Counted from the first letter of the stretch, positions 1 to 7,976 are shown. The stretch is 35,347 nt of DNA from Candidatus Mediterraneibacter merdavium (GCA_019118545.1 DWYT01000157.1:1-35347); one strand, 5' to 3'. The notes: generated by a model not told the origin, from the sequence alone. Program-made: numbers and translations.

Positions 1-11
1 ATGAAAATCGT

Positions 12-83
12 CTATTTAACGGTAAAAATAACCGTGTAAATTATTTTCAAAACGCCAAAGGCTCCCTCTACATGACATGACAT
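12..83 (-). pseudogene. possible transposase scrap (IS1182-like motif)
   Basis: A 23-codon minus-strand reading frame contains VEGAFGVLK, which I recall as resembling the conserved segment of IS1182-family transposases (usually followed by a FxRFLTRG-type stretch that is absent here). A stop lies just upstream in frame and another follows 13 codons after the motif. If real it is a decayed remnant only. The match rests on memory of a short motif, so confidence is low. The rest of 1-135 shows no convincing gene. Confidence 0.25.
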
Positions 84-138
84 TGCTTAGCAATGGGTTA
101 AGTGAATCACCTTGGTCATGTGCCGCAAAGCGCACAAC

Positions 139-167
139 AAAAAGCACCTACCTTTCGATAGATGCTT
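139..167 (-). terminator. proA intrinsic terminator
   Basis: Read on the minus strand this is an 11-bp stem (AAGCATCTATC paired with GGTAGGTGCTT, allowing G-U pairs) closed by a GAAA tetraloop and followed by TTTTTGTTG. It starts about 20 bp after the proA stop codon. Confidence 0.85.
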
Positions 168-188
168 TGTAACAAAATTAGTTTGTAC

Positions 189-1436
189 TTATCTGATCTG
201 TCCGTTCCCGAAGACGATGTATTTCGTGGTGGTCAGCGCCTCCAACCCCATGGGGCCTCTTGCGTGGAGTTTCTGCGTACTGATGCCGATCTCCGCGCCG
301 AAGCCGAACTCAAAGCCGTCCGTAAATCTGGTGGACGCGTTCACATACACAGCCGCAGCGTCGATCTCATCCTGAAATTTCAGCGCGTTATAATAATCCT
401 TTGTGATGATGGATTCTGAATGTCCCGTATTGTATCTGTTGATATGGGCGATGGCCTCATCGATGGAATCCACGGTCTTCACGGAGATGATAGCGTCCAG
501 ATACTCTGTTCCCCAGTCCTCTTCTGTGGCCGGAATGATATCTGCGCTGAGAGCACACGCTCTTTCATCTCCCCGGATCTCGACATTATGAGCCTTCAGC
601 CTGCCCACGATCTGGGGGAGTGCCTCCGCTATGATACCGCTGTGAATGACAAGGGACTCACAGGCATTGCACACGCCCAGCCTCTGTGTCTTGGCATTTT
701 CAATGATCTCCGCCGCCATGCGGATATCTGCGGATGCGTCTACATATATGTGACAGTTGCCTGTTCCCGTCTCGATCACGGGAACCGTACTGTTCTCGAC
801 TACATTTGCGATAAGTCCCGCGCCGCCCCTTGGGATGAGAACATCGATGCCGCCGTGCATTTTCATCATCTCACCTGCAACTTCGCGGCTCGTATCTTCC
901 ACAAGAAGGATCAGATCCTGACTGAGCTTTTCCTTGCGAAGCGCACCTTTGACCGCGCGCACGATGGCCTGATTGGAATGGATCGCATCGCTCCCTCCGC
1001 GCAGGATCGCCGCGTTTCCCGTCTTAAAGCACAGGCCGAACGCGTCTGCCGTCACGTTGGGACGGGATTCGTAAATAATACCGACAACACCGAGAGGCAC
1101 TCTCTTTTGTCCGATCCGAAGTCCGTTGGGACGCGTTTTCATATACAGCACTTCCCCGACCGGATCGTCAAGCGCCGCTATCTGCCGCAAGCCTTCCGCC
1201 ATATCCGCGATCCTTTTTTCCGAAAGGGAAAGACGGTCGATCAAAGACTGTTTGATTCCCTTTGTCTTTGCCGCCTCGACATCTTTCGCGTTTTCTTCCA
1301 ATATCATCTCCTGCTGGGAGACCAATTCCTCCGCCACCGCAAGAAGTCCCCTGTTCTTATCCGCCGTTCCAAGTTTCGCCGCCTCAACCGCGGCAGCCTT
1401 TGCCCGGTCTGTGAGCATCTGCATGTATGATCCCAT
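189..1436 (-). CDS. proA: gamma-glutamyl phosphate reductase
   Basis: ProA makes glutamate-5-semialdehyde from gamma-glutamyl phosphate with NADPH, the second step of proline synthesis, in the cytosol. The 415-aa product has the normal family length. It keeps the aldehyde-dehydrogenase-like motifs, including [38 protein letters not shown] and the catalytic-cysteine region [10 protein letters not shown]. The ORF track extends to 1496, but I chose the ATG at 1436 (MGSYMQ) because GGAGGAAGGAGAG lies just upstream and the extension is not family-like. No proB is adjacent in the window, so the usual proBA pair is split or proB lies elsewhere. An intrinsic terminator follows directly. Confidence 0.96.
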   Translation of the reverse strand: MGSYMQMLTDRAKAAAVEAAKLGTADKNRGLLAVAEELVSQQEMILEENAKDVEAAKTKGIKQSLIDRLSLSEKRIADMAEGLRQIAALDDPVGEVLYMKTRPNGLRIGQKRVPLGVVGIIYESRPNVTADAFGLCFKTGNAAILRGGSDAIHSNQAIVRAVKGALRKEKLSQDLILLVEDTSREVAGEMMKMHGGIDVLIPRGGAGLIANVVENSTVPVIETGTGNCHIYVDASADIRMAAEIIENAKTQRLGVCNACESLVIHSGIIAEALPQIVGRLKAHNVEIRGDERACALSADIIPATEEDWGTEYLDAIISVKTVDSIDEAIAHINRYNTGHSESIITKDYYNALKFQDEIDAAAVYVNASTRFTDGFEFGFGAEIGISTQKLHARGPMGLEALTTTKYIVFGNGQIR

Positions 1437-1486
1437 TTCGCTCTCCTTCCTCCGGCTTCCTTCACCGGAAACAGATCTTGCCCCAT

Positions 1487-1495
1487 ATTGTACCA
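1487..1495 (-). promoter_or_regulatory. possible extended -10 promoter for proA
   Basis: Minus-strand TGGTACAAT forms a TGnTAnAAT extended -10 element about 50 bp upstream of the proA start. No good -35 is visible, so this is tentative. Confidence 0.35.
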
Positions 1496-1550
1496 CTGAT
1501 CGCGGCTTTCCGCCATACTTTCCTCAAACTACATTCCTTAAGATATCTGT

Positions 1551-1763
1551 TTATACCTTGATCCTGTCCGCGATCTCGCTCCCGAGGACAAGGCGTACAT
1601 CCTGCACACCGATGATCACGCTCTCGCCGCACCTCTGGATGACCCTGACAGTCGCGCCCTCCTCGACATGGCGGCTGTGAAGGAAATCCAGCACTTCCGC
1701 CAGTCCGAGCATCCATTTGATCGTGCAGCTCTCGCCTGCTTTTACATTTGATAACGCCTGCAT
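1551..1763 (-). CDS. feoA: FeoA-domain protein
   Basis: A 70-aa SH3-like FeoA domain protein. The fold pattern is visible: a start with VKAGESCTIKWM, a central MLGLAEVLDFL helix, EEGATVRVIQ, and an ending of VLGSEIADRIKV. FeoA proteins are small cytosolic partners of the FeoB ferrous iron transporter, but free-standing FeoA-like peptides also occur, and no feoB is present here. The start is ATG after AAAGGAGGGATACC. A good promoter lies immediately upstream. It may share a transcript with proA, whose start is 115 bp downstream, although a separate -10-like element precedes proA. The link to iron uptake is inferred from the domain only. Confidence 0.8.
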   Translation of the reverse strand: MQALSNVKAGESCTIKWMLGLAEVLDFLHSRHVEEGATVRVIQRCGESVIIGVQDVRLVLGSEIADRIKV

Positions 1764-1783
1764 GGTATCCCTCCTTTTTTATC

Positions 1784-1813
1784 ATTCTAAGAATCCCACA
1801 CAGAGTTAGTCAA
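1784..1813 (-). promoter_or_regulatory. sigma-A promoter of feoA
   Basis: Minus strand TTGACT, an 18-bp spacer, then TAGAAT, ending about 20 bp before the feoA start codon. Confidence 0.55.
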
Positions 1814-1919
1814 TCGCAATCTCAGTTGTATGAAAACGACCTGCGTAAGCCTCGTCATACTCCGAACCGGGAACCCTCGGAATACGGATATTGTACGCGA
1901 TATGCCGCGAATCATCCAT
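1806..1919 (-). CDS. possible 37-aa micro-protein
   Basis: A minus-strand frame between crcB and feoA encodes a 37-residue peptide beginning MDDSRHIAYNIRIPRVPG and ending TTEIAID. Its composition looks protein-like, with mixed charge and sensible codon use. No ribosome site precedes the ATG, and I recognise no family. It could be real, a leftover gene end, or chance. Its 3' end overlaps the feoA -35 element. Confidence 0.25.
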   Translation of the reverse strand: MDDSRHIAYNIRIPRVPGSEYDEAYAGRFHTTEIAID

Positions 1920-1935
1920 TTCTAAATGAGAAATT

Positions 1936-2301
1936 TTATCCGATATGCTCTGCCGCGTACATCCCTGCTATGACCCCCGCCAGACAGAAACCCACGCTGA
2001 GGATCATATAAAGGACTGCTGCCGCATAATGCCCTTTCCCGAACAGCGTATATGCCTCCAAAGAGAAAGTGGAAAAGGTTGTGAAGCCGCCGCACACGCC
2101 TGTCTTTATAAACAAGACAAGATTTGTCGGCATGTCTTTTCTTGCCGCCATTCCCGCTATGTATCCGATGATAAGTGCTCCCAGTACATTCGTGGCCAGT
2201 GTTAATAGAGGAAATGTTCCTTTATACGGGAGCAGGCTTATCCCATAGCGGAGCATCGCCCCCAGCGCACCGCCAAGTCCCACACAGATCAGTGCGCTCA
2301 T
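1936..2301 (-). CDS. crcB: CrcB/Fluc fluoride channel
   Basis: A 121-aa membrane protein of the Fluc family, which exports fluoride as a dual-topology dimer in the cytoplasmic membrane. The family signatures are present: GGALGAMLRY at the N-terminus, the pore asparagine segment LATNVLGALIIGY, and GVCGGFTTFSTFSLE with the Phe-box and sodium-site threonines. Four hydrophobic helices fit the usual length. The start codon overlaps the stop of the upstream dehydrogenase gene (ATGA), so translation is probably coupled. Only one crcB copy is present, as expected for a homodimer. I saw no fluoride riboswitch. Confidence 0.93.
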   Translation of the reverse strand: MSALICVGLGGALGAMLRYGISLLPYKGTFPLLTLATNVLGALIIGYIAGMAARKDMPTNLVLFIKTGVCGGFTTFSTFSLEAYTLFGKGHYAAAVLYMILSVGFCLAGVIAGMYAAEHIG

Positions 2302-3512
2302 CTCTCCACTCCGTGGATCTGCTTTGCCTCGTATTTCAGCGCGTTTTTATAGATGCGGTACATATCGTCCACATCCAGTTTTTTCACACAACCCACGGTC
2401 CTCTTTCGGAAATGGCTGCACTTTTCCGCTAATTCTCTCATCTGCTCCTCGGTCGGCTCGACACCCAGATCTCTGATACACACCGGCATTTCTATATCCC
2501 TGTAAAATGCCTCCATCGCTTCGATCCCTCTGAGCGCGGTTTCCATTTCATCCGCCCCGGCTTCCACACCCATCACATTGACCGCAAACTGCGCGAACCG
2601 CTGCGGGCGCGCATCCGCCACATATCTCGCCCAGCTTCCCCAGACGGCCGCAAGTCCCGCGCCGTGCGCCACATCGAACATGCCGCCCAGCTCATGCTCC
2701 AGCTGATGGCACGCCCAGTCTCCGCCGTCTGTGCCGCATCCGGTAAGTCCGTTGTGGGAGAGACTCCCCGCCCACATGACTTCCGCCCTTGCATCGTAGT
2801 TATCCGGCTCGTCCATGAGGAGCTTCGCGTTCTTCATCACAGTACGGATGAGATGCTCACTGATGCCGTCCGTCAGTTCCATGTTCCCACACTGATTGAA
2901 ATACCGCTCCATAGTGTGCATCATGATATCCACGCACCCGCTGGCTGTCTGATATTTCGGCAGCGTCATCGTAAGCTCCGGGTTCATGACCGCGAACCTT
3001 GCCCGGCCGAAATTGCTGCTGTAACCTCTTTTCAGCCATCCGTCCTCATTTGTGATGACGGAAGAGTCGCTCATCTCAGACCCTGCCGCAGAGATTGTCA
3101 GCACAACGCCAATGGGCAGACAGCCGGATGCCTGACGCTTTCTCGCATAAAAATCCCACACATCGCCTTCATTTGCCACGCCATACCCGATGGCCTTCGC
3201 GGAATCAATGACACTCCCTCCGCCTACCGCGAGGATAAAATCAACACCCTCTCTTTTGCACAGGCTGATCCCTTCATATACAAGAGACAGTCTGGGATTC
3301 GGCACAACGCCGCCCAGAGACAGGTAAGATACTCCCGCCTCCTCCAGAGAACGGAAGACCCGGTCCAGAAGTCCGCTCTTCTTCACACTGCCGCCTCCGT
3401 AATGTACAAGAACCTTGCTGCAGTCCTGCGCCTTTACAAGCTCTCCAACCTTCTCTTCGGTTCCTCTGCCAAAGACAACGCGCGTAGGTGTATAATAATT
3501 AAAATTTTCCAT
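2298..3512 (-). CDS. iron-containing (butanol-type) alcohol dehydrogenase
   Basis: A 404-aa member of the Fe-dependent alcohol dehydrogenase family, closest in style to NAD(P)H-dependent butanol dehydrogenases that reduce aldehydes to alcohols during fermentation. The nucleotide-binding GGGS repeats (HYGGGSVKKSG, AVGGGSVIDSAKAIG) are visible. So are metal-site segments: D and H in CVDIMMHTMERYF, and HxxxH-type residues in CHQLEHELGGMFDVAHGAGLA. The start was set at MENFNYY (3512) because GGGAGGAAG precedes it. It lies 26 bp downstream of the nicotinamidase gene and overlaps crcB by four bases, giving a three-gene minus-strand operon. The true substrate is unknown. Confidence 0.92.
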   Translation of the reverse strand: MENFNYYTPTRVVFGRGTEEKVGELVKAQDCSKVLVHYGGGSVKKSGLLDRVFRSLEEAGVSYLSLGGVVPNPRLSLVYEGISLCKREGVDFILAVGGGSVIDSAKAIGYGVANEGDVWDFYARKRQASGCLPIGVVLTISAAGSEMSDSSVITNEDGWLKRGYSSNFGRARFAVMNPELTMTLPKYQTASGCVDIMMHTMERYFNQCGNMELTDGISEHLIRTVMKNAKLLMDEPDNYDARAEVMWAGSLSHNGLTGCGTDGGDWACHQLEHELGGMFDVAHGAGLAAVWGSWARYVADARPQRFAQFAVNVMGVEAGADEMETALRGIEAMEAFYRDIEMPVCIRDLGVEPTEEQMRELAEKCSHFRKRTVGCVKKLDVDDMYRIYKNALKYEAKQIHGVER

Positions 3513-3538
3513 TTTCTTTCTTCCTCCCGACACAAAAA

Positions 3539-4075
3539 TCACACGATCTCAATCTGACACATCTTCATCGCCCCTAACGCCTGTTCATGGCTTTGCGGAG
3601 TCACACCCGCGCAGCATGATCCAATCACACGAACCGGCACTTCCGGCAGATAAGCCTTTAACAGCAGTGCATTGGAAATCACACAGATATCCGTACATAG
3701 TCCGATCACCGTAATTTCCTCTACTGTGTCTTTGCCTCTCGTCTCATCCAAATGCTTCACGTATTCTCCCAGCTCCACACTTCCAAAGGTCGGCTTGTCT
3801 ATGATCCTGCAATCTTTCTTCTCATTAAGCGCCTCCCTGATCTCCGGGCGAAGTTCCCATCCGTCCGCCCCTTTGACACAGTGCACCACCGGAAGCTTCT
3901 TCCCCTCAGCACTGTCCAGATAATCCTCTCCGTGAGTATCCCGTGTGGCGATCACCGTCCCGTCAAACTCGCGGATATACCCGGCCACTCCCGGGACGAT
4001 AGCCTCCGCCTCTTTGGTTCCTAAGGAACCGTCGATAAAATCATTCTGCATGTCAATCACTGCCAATACTTTCAT
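3539..4075 (-). CDS. isochorismatase-family hydrolase, probable nicotinamidase
   Basis: A 178-aa cysteine hydrolase of the isochorismatase superfamily, probably deamidating nicotinamide to nicotinate for NAD salvage. The catalytic triad can be placed: Asp in VIDMQNDF near residue 9, Lys in IIDKPTFGS, and Cys in GLCTDICVISNA. The TRDTHGEDYL segment supplies the usual metal-site Asp and His. The start is ATG at 4075 after GGAAAGGAGACGG; the 26-residue ORF-track extension runs into an intergenic repeat and was discarded. It heads an operon with an NAD(P)-dependent dehydrogenase and crcB. Nicotinamidase fits the sequence best, but a related amidase is possible. Confidence 0.85.
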   Translation of the reverse strand: MKVLAVIDMQNDFIDGSLGTKEAEAIVPGVAGYIREFDGTVIATRDTHGEDYLDSAEGKKLPVVHCVKGADGWELRPEIREALNEKKDCRIIDKPTFGSVELGEYVKHLDETRGKDTVEEITVIGLCTDICVISNALLLKAYLPEVPVRVIGSCCAGVTPQSHEQALGAMKMCQIEIV

Positions 4076-4096
4076 AATCCGTCTCCTTTCCCTTGT

Positions 4097-4301
4097 CCAT
4101 CCATGCAAGCATGGCTGGACTTCGCACTCAATGCGTGGCTTTCTCTTTTCCACAGTTCAGCACGCGCCATTCGCAAAATCGCACTTCGTGCTTATTGCGG
4201 CTCCCGCCGCTTTTTTGCTCATGTGATGGCGCTAACCTCACGCATCCTCGTGCTCCCCCATCCATGCAAGCATGGCTGGACTTCGCACTCAATGCGTGGC
4301 T
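4097..4301. repeat. two 44-bp direct repeats 161 bp apart
   Basis: The 44-bp sequence beginning CCATCCATGCAAGCATGG is identical at 4097-4140 and 4258-4301. Each copy contains the CCATGCAAGCATGG hairpin; copy 1 extends it to GTCCA/TGGAC. Between the copies an 11-base inverted pair, CACAGTTCAGC (4151-4161) and GCTGAACTGTG (4299-4309), brackets about 137 bp with further small palindromes (GCACTTCGTGC, GCGGCTCCCGCCGC). The second copy supplies the last residues and stop of the glycosylase gene. No gene is seen in this 213-bp gap. Confidence 0.85.
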
Positions 4302-5122
4302 GAACTGTGTTTCAAATCATAATAAAATATGTACTGCTGCATGACTCCTGCGCAGCCTTTATACCGTTCGAAGGGAAATCTCCCCGCGTACTGTGTATCC
4401 AGTACTTTCTGTATATGTGTATCTACCGGGAAAGCGTCCATCTGATGGAGGGCGAACAAACAGATACAGTCCGCCACCTTGCCGCCGATCCCCGGCAGGC
4501 GCATCAGCTCAGACCGCGCCTGAGGATAGTCCATCTTCTTTATATTTTCAAGCTCCACCAATCCCTCTGAGATCATTGCCGCCGTCCCGCATATGTATCT
4601 GCTCCGGTATCCCAGCTTAAGTTCTCTTAGTTCTGTTTCCTCAGCCTTTGAAAGGCTTTCCACGTCGGGAAATGTGTAGAACACTTTGCCCTCCGGCGTC
4701 TCTTTTTTCTGCCCGTAGCGCTCGCTTAAAGTGCGGATCAGTCCTTTTATTCTCGGGATATTGTTCTGCTGGGAGAGGATGAAAGTAATGATCATCTCCC
4801 AGATGTCCTGTCTTAAGATGCGGATGCCGTTTCCGAACTGCGCCGCTTCCTTTAAATACTTATCCTCATCCGTGATACGCGCGATATGTTCTTCATAGCA
4901 CGTGTCTATGTCAAAATAATCCTTCCAGAACTCTGCATATTCCTTCTCCGTGCAGTGAAGGAGTGTTTTCGCCGCCCCGTTTTTATCCTCAAGGGTGATC
5001 TTAAGATAACGGTCCGACGCCAGAAGCTCGTAAGTATCTTCCGCCGTCTTATCAAGACGGAAGCACTGCCCGGATTCGCATATTTGCGGAATGGAAAAGC
5101 ACTTTTTATCTATGGTCACCAT
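4289..5122 (-). CDS. 8-oxoguanine DNA glycosylase (OGG family)
   Basis: A 277-aa base-excision repair glycosylase/AP-lyase of the OGG1/AlkA-like HhH-GPD superfamily. An N-terminal OGG-type domain is followed by the helical domain with LSQQNNIPRIKGLI. The helix-hairpin-helix then reads LPGIGGKVADCICLFAL, holding the catalytic Lys, and the catalytic Asp is in FPVDTHI. Length and motif order fit bacterial OGG1 homologues. It sits 17 bp downstream of the acetyltransferase gene, so the two are probably co-transcribed. The C-terminal residues SSATH and the stop codon fall inside a copy of the 44-bp intergenic repeat, suggesting that repeat insertion rewrote the extreme C-terminus. Confidence 0.9.
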   Translation of the reverse strand: MVTIDKKCFSIPQICESGQCFRLDKTAEDTYELLASDRYLKITLEDKNGAAKTLLHCTEKEYAEFWKDYFDIDTCYEEHIARITDEDKYLKEAAQFGNGIRILRQDIWEMIITFILSQQNNIPRIKGLIRTLSERYGQKKETPEGKVFYTFPDVESLSKAEETELRELKLGYRSRYICGTAAMISEGLVELENIKKMDYPQARSELMRLPGIGGKVADCICLFALHQMDAFPVDTHIQKVLDTQYAGRFPFERYKGCAGVMQQYIFYYDLKHSSATH

Positions 5123-5139
5123 GTTCCTTCCATCCTTTC

Positions 5140-5754
5140 TCAGCGGATATCCGCATCCGCATAGTATTCTTCCGCCTGCTCTGTCCAGTAATCTTTATCC
5201 GCCTTGGTAATCTTTCGTAAGACTTTGCAGGGATTTCCCACAGCGATCACGCCGTCTGGAATATCCTTTGTAACCACAGACCCGGAACCGATGACCGCAT
5301 TGCTGCCGATGGTCACGCCCGGATTGATAACCACATTCCCGCCGATCCACACATCATTTCCAATGCTCACACTTTTGGCGTACTCCAGCTCCGTCCGCCG
5401 GATATCTGCGTCGATAGGATGTGCCGCAGTATAGATACTCACCCTCGGAGCGATAAACACATGATCCCCGATCCGCACATCCGCCTCATCCAGTATGAGC
5501 AGTCCTGTATTCGCGTAGAACCCTTTGCCGATGTAGATCTGCGCGCCTTTGTCACAGTAAAAGGGCGGCACAATGACCGCGTCCTCCCCCAGATGTCCCA
5601 AGATCCCGCGCAGCACCTCCATACGTTCCTTCTCCTGCCTCCATGGCATAGAGTTAAATTTCTCCAGCGCTTCCCGGCTTTTCTCCCATGTACCGTCTCC
5701 CACTTTAAAGGGGCAGTACAGCTTTCCCGAAAGCATCCTTTCTTTTTCCGTCAT
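5140..5754 (-). CDS. sugar O-acetyltransferase (maltose/galactoside type)
   Basis: A 204-aa hexapeptide-repeat acetyltransferase of the LacA/Maa/NodL group, which transfers acetyl from acetyl-CoA to sugars in the cytosol. The N-terminal Mac domain begins MTEKERMLSGKLY. The left-handed beta-helix follows, with the signature AAHPIDADIRR (catalytic His) and repeated VWIGGNVVINPGVTIGSNAVIGSGSVV rungs. I chose the ATG at 5754 because AGAAAGG is correctly spaced for it; the ORF-track GTG at 5763 sits on that ribosome site. It lies 16 bp after the CcdA-TlpA gene and 17 bp before the glycosylase gene. The exact acceptor cannot be read from sequence. Confidence 0.92.
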   Translation of the reverse strand: MTEKERMLSGKLYCPFKVGDGTWEKSREALEKFNSMPWRQEKERMEVLRGILGHLGEDAVIVPPFYCDKGAQIYIGKGFYANTGLLILDEADVRIGDHVFIAPRVSIYTAAHPIDADIRRTELEYAKSVSIGNDVWIGGNVVINPGVTIGSNAVIGSGSVVTKDIPDGVIAVGNPCKVLRKITKADKDYWTEQAEEYYADADIR

Positions 5755-5770
5755 TGCCAACACCTTTCTT

Positions 5771-7120
5771 TTACCGGCCTGAACTTGTCTGGTCTATAAT
5801 GCTCCTCATGATATCCTCTGTCAACTGTCCCTGAACATATCCGTATATGTTGCCGTCCCGGTCGATCATAAAGGTCGTTGGAAATGCTGAAATCCCGTAC
5901 CAGTTGAACATCTCCCACGTCTCATCCATAAGCACCGGGTACGTGTAGCCATTCTCCTCCATAAATGCCGCGATCTCTTCTTTGGTGCCCTCCTGCCCCA
6001 TATTGGGAGCGGCGGCGCCCAGTATGACAACCTCTGCGTCCTCTCCCTGAGCGGAGTATTCTTCATAAAGCTTCTGAATCTCTGGCATCTCGTTCCTGCA
6101 CGGCCCGCACCATGTGGCCCAGAAATTAAGGAAAATGACTTTCCCTTTATAATCTGCCAGTGTGTGCGTATTCCCGAACTGATCCGTCAGTTCAAAGTCA
6201 TATGCCGGAGTCTTTTCCGTATCCCCGTCAGCGCCGCTGTCAGACGCCGCATTGTCGTCCCCCGTTTCATCGGCGCTTTCATCCACTGCACCGCCGTCTC
6301 CCGTCCCGTCGGTATCACTGTCCGCCGCGTCATCTGTTTCCCCTTCATCCTCGCTTTTTTCCACTGACATTTCAGGCGATAAGATGGAGAGATACCCTGT
6401 GATATCGTTCATTTTCCCGGTGAACATGAGAAGTCCCATAAGGATCATGAGCGCACCGCCCGCTTTCACAGTATAGCGCACAATCTTCATATGCTTCTTA
6501 AACCAGTTAAGCAGGCTTGCCGTAAATATGCCTGCGGCAAGAAACGGCAGGATGAATCCGACCGTATACACGCCGATCAGCAGAAATCCTTTTGCGCCTG
6601 AATCCGCGCTTCCCGCCATCAAAAGCACACTGGCAAGCGCAGGCCCTACGCAGGGAGTCCATGCAAAGCTAAAGGTAAAACCCATGATCAGCGCCGTCAC
6701 AGGGGACATGGTCATTTTTTCCAGCTTTAACGGGATGCGGTGCTCTGATCCCAGCAGTTTTGAGGAGCCGAACACGCCGAGCTGATACAGTCCGAAGAGA
6801 ACGATCAGTATCCCGCCGACCCGCGCCAGCAGCATCCTCTGCTCATTAAAGAACCGCCCTGCCGCCGAAGCGCCAAGTCCCAGAACAAAGAATGCTCCAC
6901 TGATTCCCAGTGTAAAGCATAAGACACGCAGGAACAGGCGCGCCCGATAACCCGGCGCCTCCGCTGAAGCCTCACCATCTTTCGTTCCCATATTCAGTCC
7001 GCCTGCCAGATAACCGAGATAAAGCGGCACAAGCGGCAGGACACAGGGGGAAAAGAAGCTCAGAATCCCCTGTATAAATACTGTCAGCGCCGATATTCCT
7101 GTTTCTATTGTAAAACCCAT
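5771..7120 (-). CDS. CcdA-TlpA fusion thiol-disulfide protein
   Basis: A 449-aa membrane redox protein joining two modules that are usually separate. Residues 1-235 are a CcdA-like electron-carrying membrane domain with six or more helices and the paired cysteine motifs FFSPCVLPLVPLYLGYLAGG and FAWTPCVGP. Residues about 250-305 form a low-complexity acidic Asp/Glu/Gly/Ala linker. Residues 310-449 are a TlpA/ResA-like thioredoxin with WATWCGPC near residue 334 and a cis-Pro in SAFPTTFMID. By family logic it moves cytosolic reductant outward to extracytoplasmic disulfides or peroxides. Start ATG follows AGAGGAGATGAG. A clear promoter precedes it, so it probably heads the three-gene operon. Confidence 0.93.
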   Translation of the reverse strand: MGFTIETGISALTVFIQGILSFFSPCVLPLVPLYLGYLAGGLNMGTKDGEASAEAPGYRARLFLRVLCFTLGISGAFFVLGLGASAAGRFFNEQRMLLARVGGILIVLFGLYQLGVFGSSKLLGSEHRIPLKLEKMTMSPVTALIMGFTFSFAWTPCVGPALASVLLMAGSADSGAKGFLLIGVYTVGFILPFLAAGIFTASLLNWFKKHMKIVRYTVKAGGALMILMGLLMFTGKMNDITGYLSILSPEMSVEKSEDEGETDDAADSDTDGTGDGGAVDESADETGDDNAASDSGADGDTEKTPAYDFELTDQFGNTHTLADYKGKVIFLNFWATWCGPCRNEMPEIQKLYEEYSAQGEDAEVVILGAAAPNMGQEGTKEEIAAFMEENGYTYPVLMDETWEMFNWYGISAFPTTFMIDRDGNIYGYVQGQLTEDIMRSIIDQTSSGR

Positions 7121-7141
7121 AACTCATCTCCTCTTCTATTT

Positions 7142-7170
7142 TTTATATAATCATGTTTTTCTGCGGTCAA
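7142..7170 (-). promoter_or_regulatory. sigma-A promoter of the CcdA-TlpA operon
   Basis: Minus strand TTGACC, a 17-bp spacer, then TATAAA, about 22 bp before the start codon. The -35 overlaps a CTGCGG/CCGCAG hairpin at 7161-7178 that could act on readthrough from the upstream regulator gene. Confidence 0.6.
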
Positions 7171-7221
7171 TCCCGCAGACCCCGGCCGCGCGCCGGAAAA
7201 CGCTCTGCCGGAACCGCCGTC

Positions 7222-7887
7222 TTACTTCCGCCTCAGCACAAAGTGATTTTTATGATAGTCGATCAGTCCGTCCCTTTTCATACGGGACAGCTCCAGCGAA
7301 AGGCCGCTGCGCTCCACGGAAAGATAGTCCGCCATCTGCTGACGGGAAAAGGGAATGTCAAATTCAAAATTATTATTTTTCTGTGCGACCGACGAAAAAT
7401 ATGAAAGCAGTTTCGCCCGTGTCGTGCGCTGCGCCATGTGCGCCAGCTTCTCATTGCAGGCAAGGTTTTTCGCCGCCAGATCAGAGAGCAGATTCCTGAT
7501 GATCCGGCTGTGGTGGGAACATGCCGCTGAACAGACCGTCAGGATGCGTCTCACATTCAGAAACAAAACCTCACAGTCTGACTCTGCTGTCACGCTGACT
7601 GTCAGCACGGATCCCGGCGCACAGGCAAATGTCTCCGCAAAGGTCTGTCCCTGCGTAATATTGGAAATGATATTTCGGTTTCCCCAGAAATCCTCTTGAA
7701 AAATGAAAGCGGTTCCTGTGAGAAGAAATCCAAGCACCTCCGTGGCCTCCCCTGTGCGGAATATGAGATCTCCTTTCTGAAATTGTCTCTGTCTCGCGTC
7801 AAGGCAGACAAGCATTTCTCTGATCTCCTCTTCCTCAATACCGGAAAAAAGCTGTGAATTTCGCATGATCCCCAGAAAATTTTCCAT
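7222..7887 (-). CDS. Crp/Fnr-family transcription regulator
   Basis: A 221-aa regulator with an N-terminal cyclic-nucleotide-binding-like beta-roll (residues about 10-125, including FQKGDLIFRTGEATEVLGFLLTGTAFI). A dimerisation helix and a C-terminal Crp-type winged helix-turn-helix follow (DIPFSRQQMADYLSVERSGLSLELSRMKRDGLI). The start at 7887 (MENFLG) is set by AAAAGGAGATATT. It has scattered cysteines but no N-terminal FNR iron-sulphur cluster, so the ligand is unknown. It is divergent from the ferredoxin-type gene, and an FNR-box-like palindrome lies between them; autoregulation and control of the Fe-S gene are inferred. This resembles clostridial redox or NO-responsive Crp/Fnr pairs. Confidence 0.9.
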   Translation of the reverse strand: MENFLGIMRNSQLFSGIEEEEIREMLVCLDARQRQFQKGDLIFRTGEATEVLGFLLTGTAFIFQEDFWGNRNIISNITQGQTFAETFACAPGSVLTVSVTAESDCEVLFLNVRRILTVCSAACSHHSRIIRNLLSDLAAKNLACNEKLAHMAQRTTRAKLLSYFSSVAQKNNNFEFDIPFSRQQMADYLSVERSGLSLELSRMKRDGLIDYHKNHFVLRRK

Positions 7888-7899
7888 AATATCTCCTTT

Positions 7900-7924
7900 T
7901 GTTGAAAATTCAACAGACATGTTG
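7900..7924. promoter_or_regulatory. Crp/Fnr operator palindrome
   Basis: TGTTGAAAATTCAACA (7900-7915) is a perfect 7+7 dyad containing the FNR-like core TTGAnnnnTCAA. A second dyad, CAACA-GACA-TGTTG (7911-7924), shares its right arm. They lie in the 89-bp gap between the divergent regulator and the Fe-S gene, close to the regulator's ribosome site. Confidence 0.65.
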
Positions 7925-7976
7925 GATTTATTATAGTATGATACATTCGAAAATACAAGAAAAGAAGGTGGACTGT

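Noticed and set aside
420-1430. 336-aa plus-strand ORF
   Set aside because: Antisense of proA, with no family resemblance and no ribosome site.
2302-2420. Fluoride riboswitch before crcB
   Set aside because: The region upstream of crcB is dehydrogenase coding sequence, with the start codon overlapping its stop; no riboswitch core seen.
2664-3557. 297-aa plus-strand ORF
   Set aside because: Antisense of the alcohol dehydrogenase gene.
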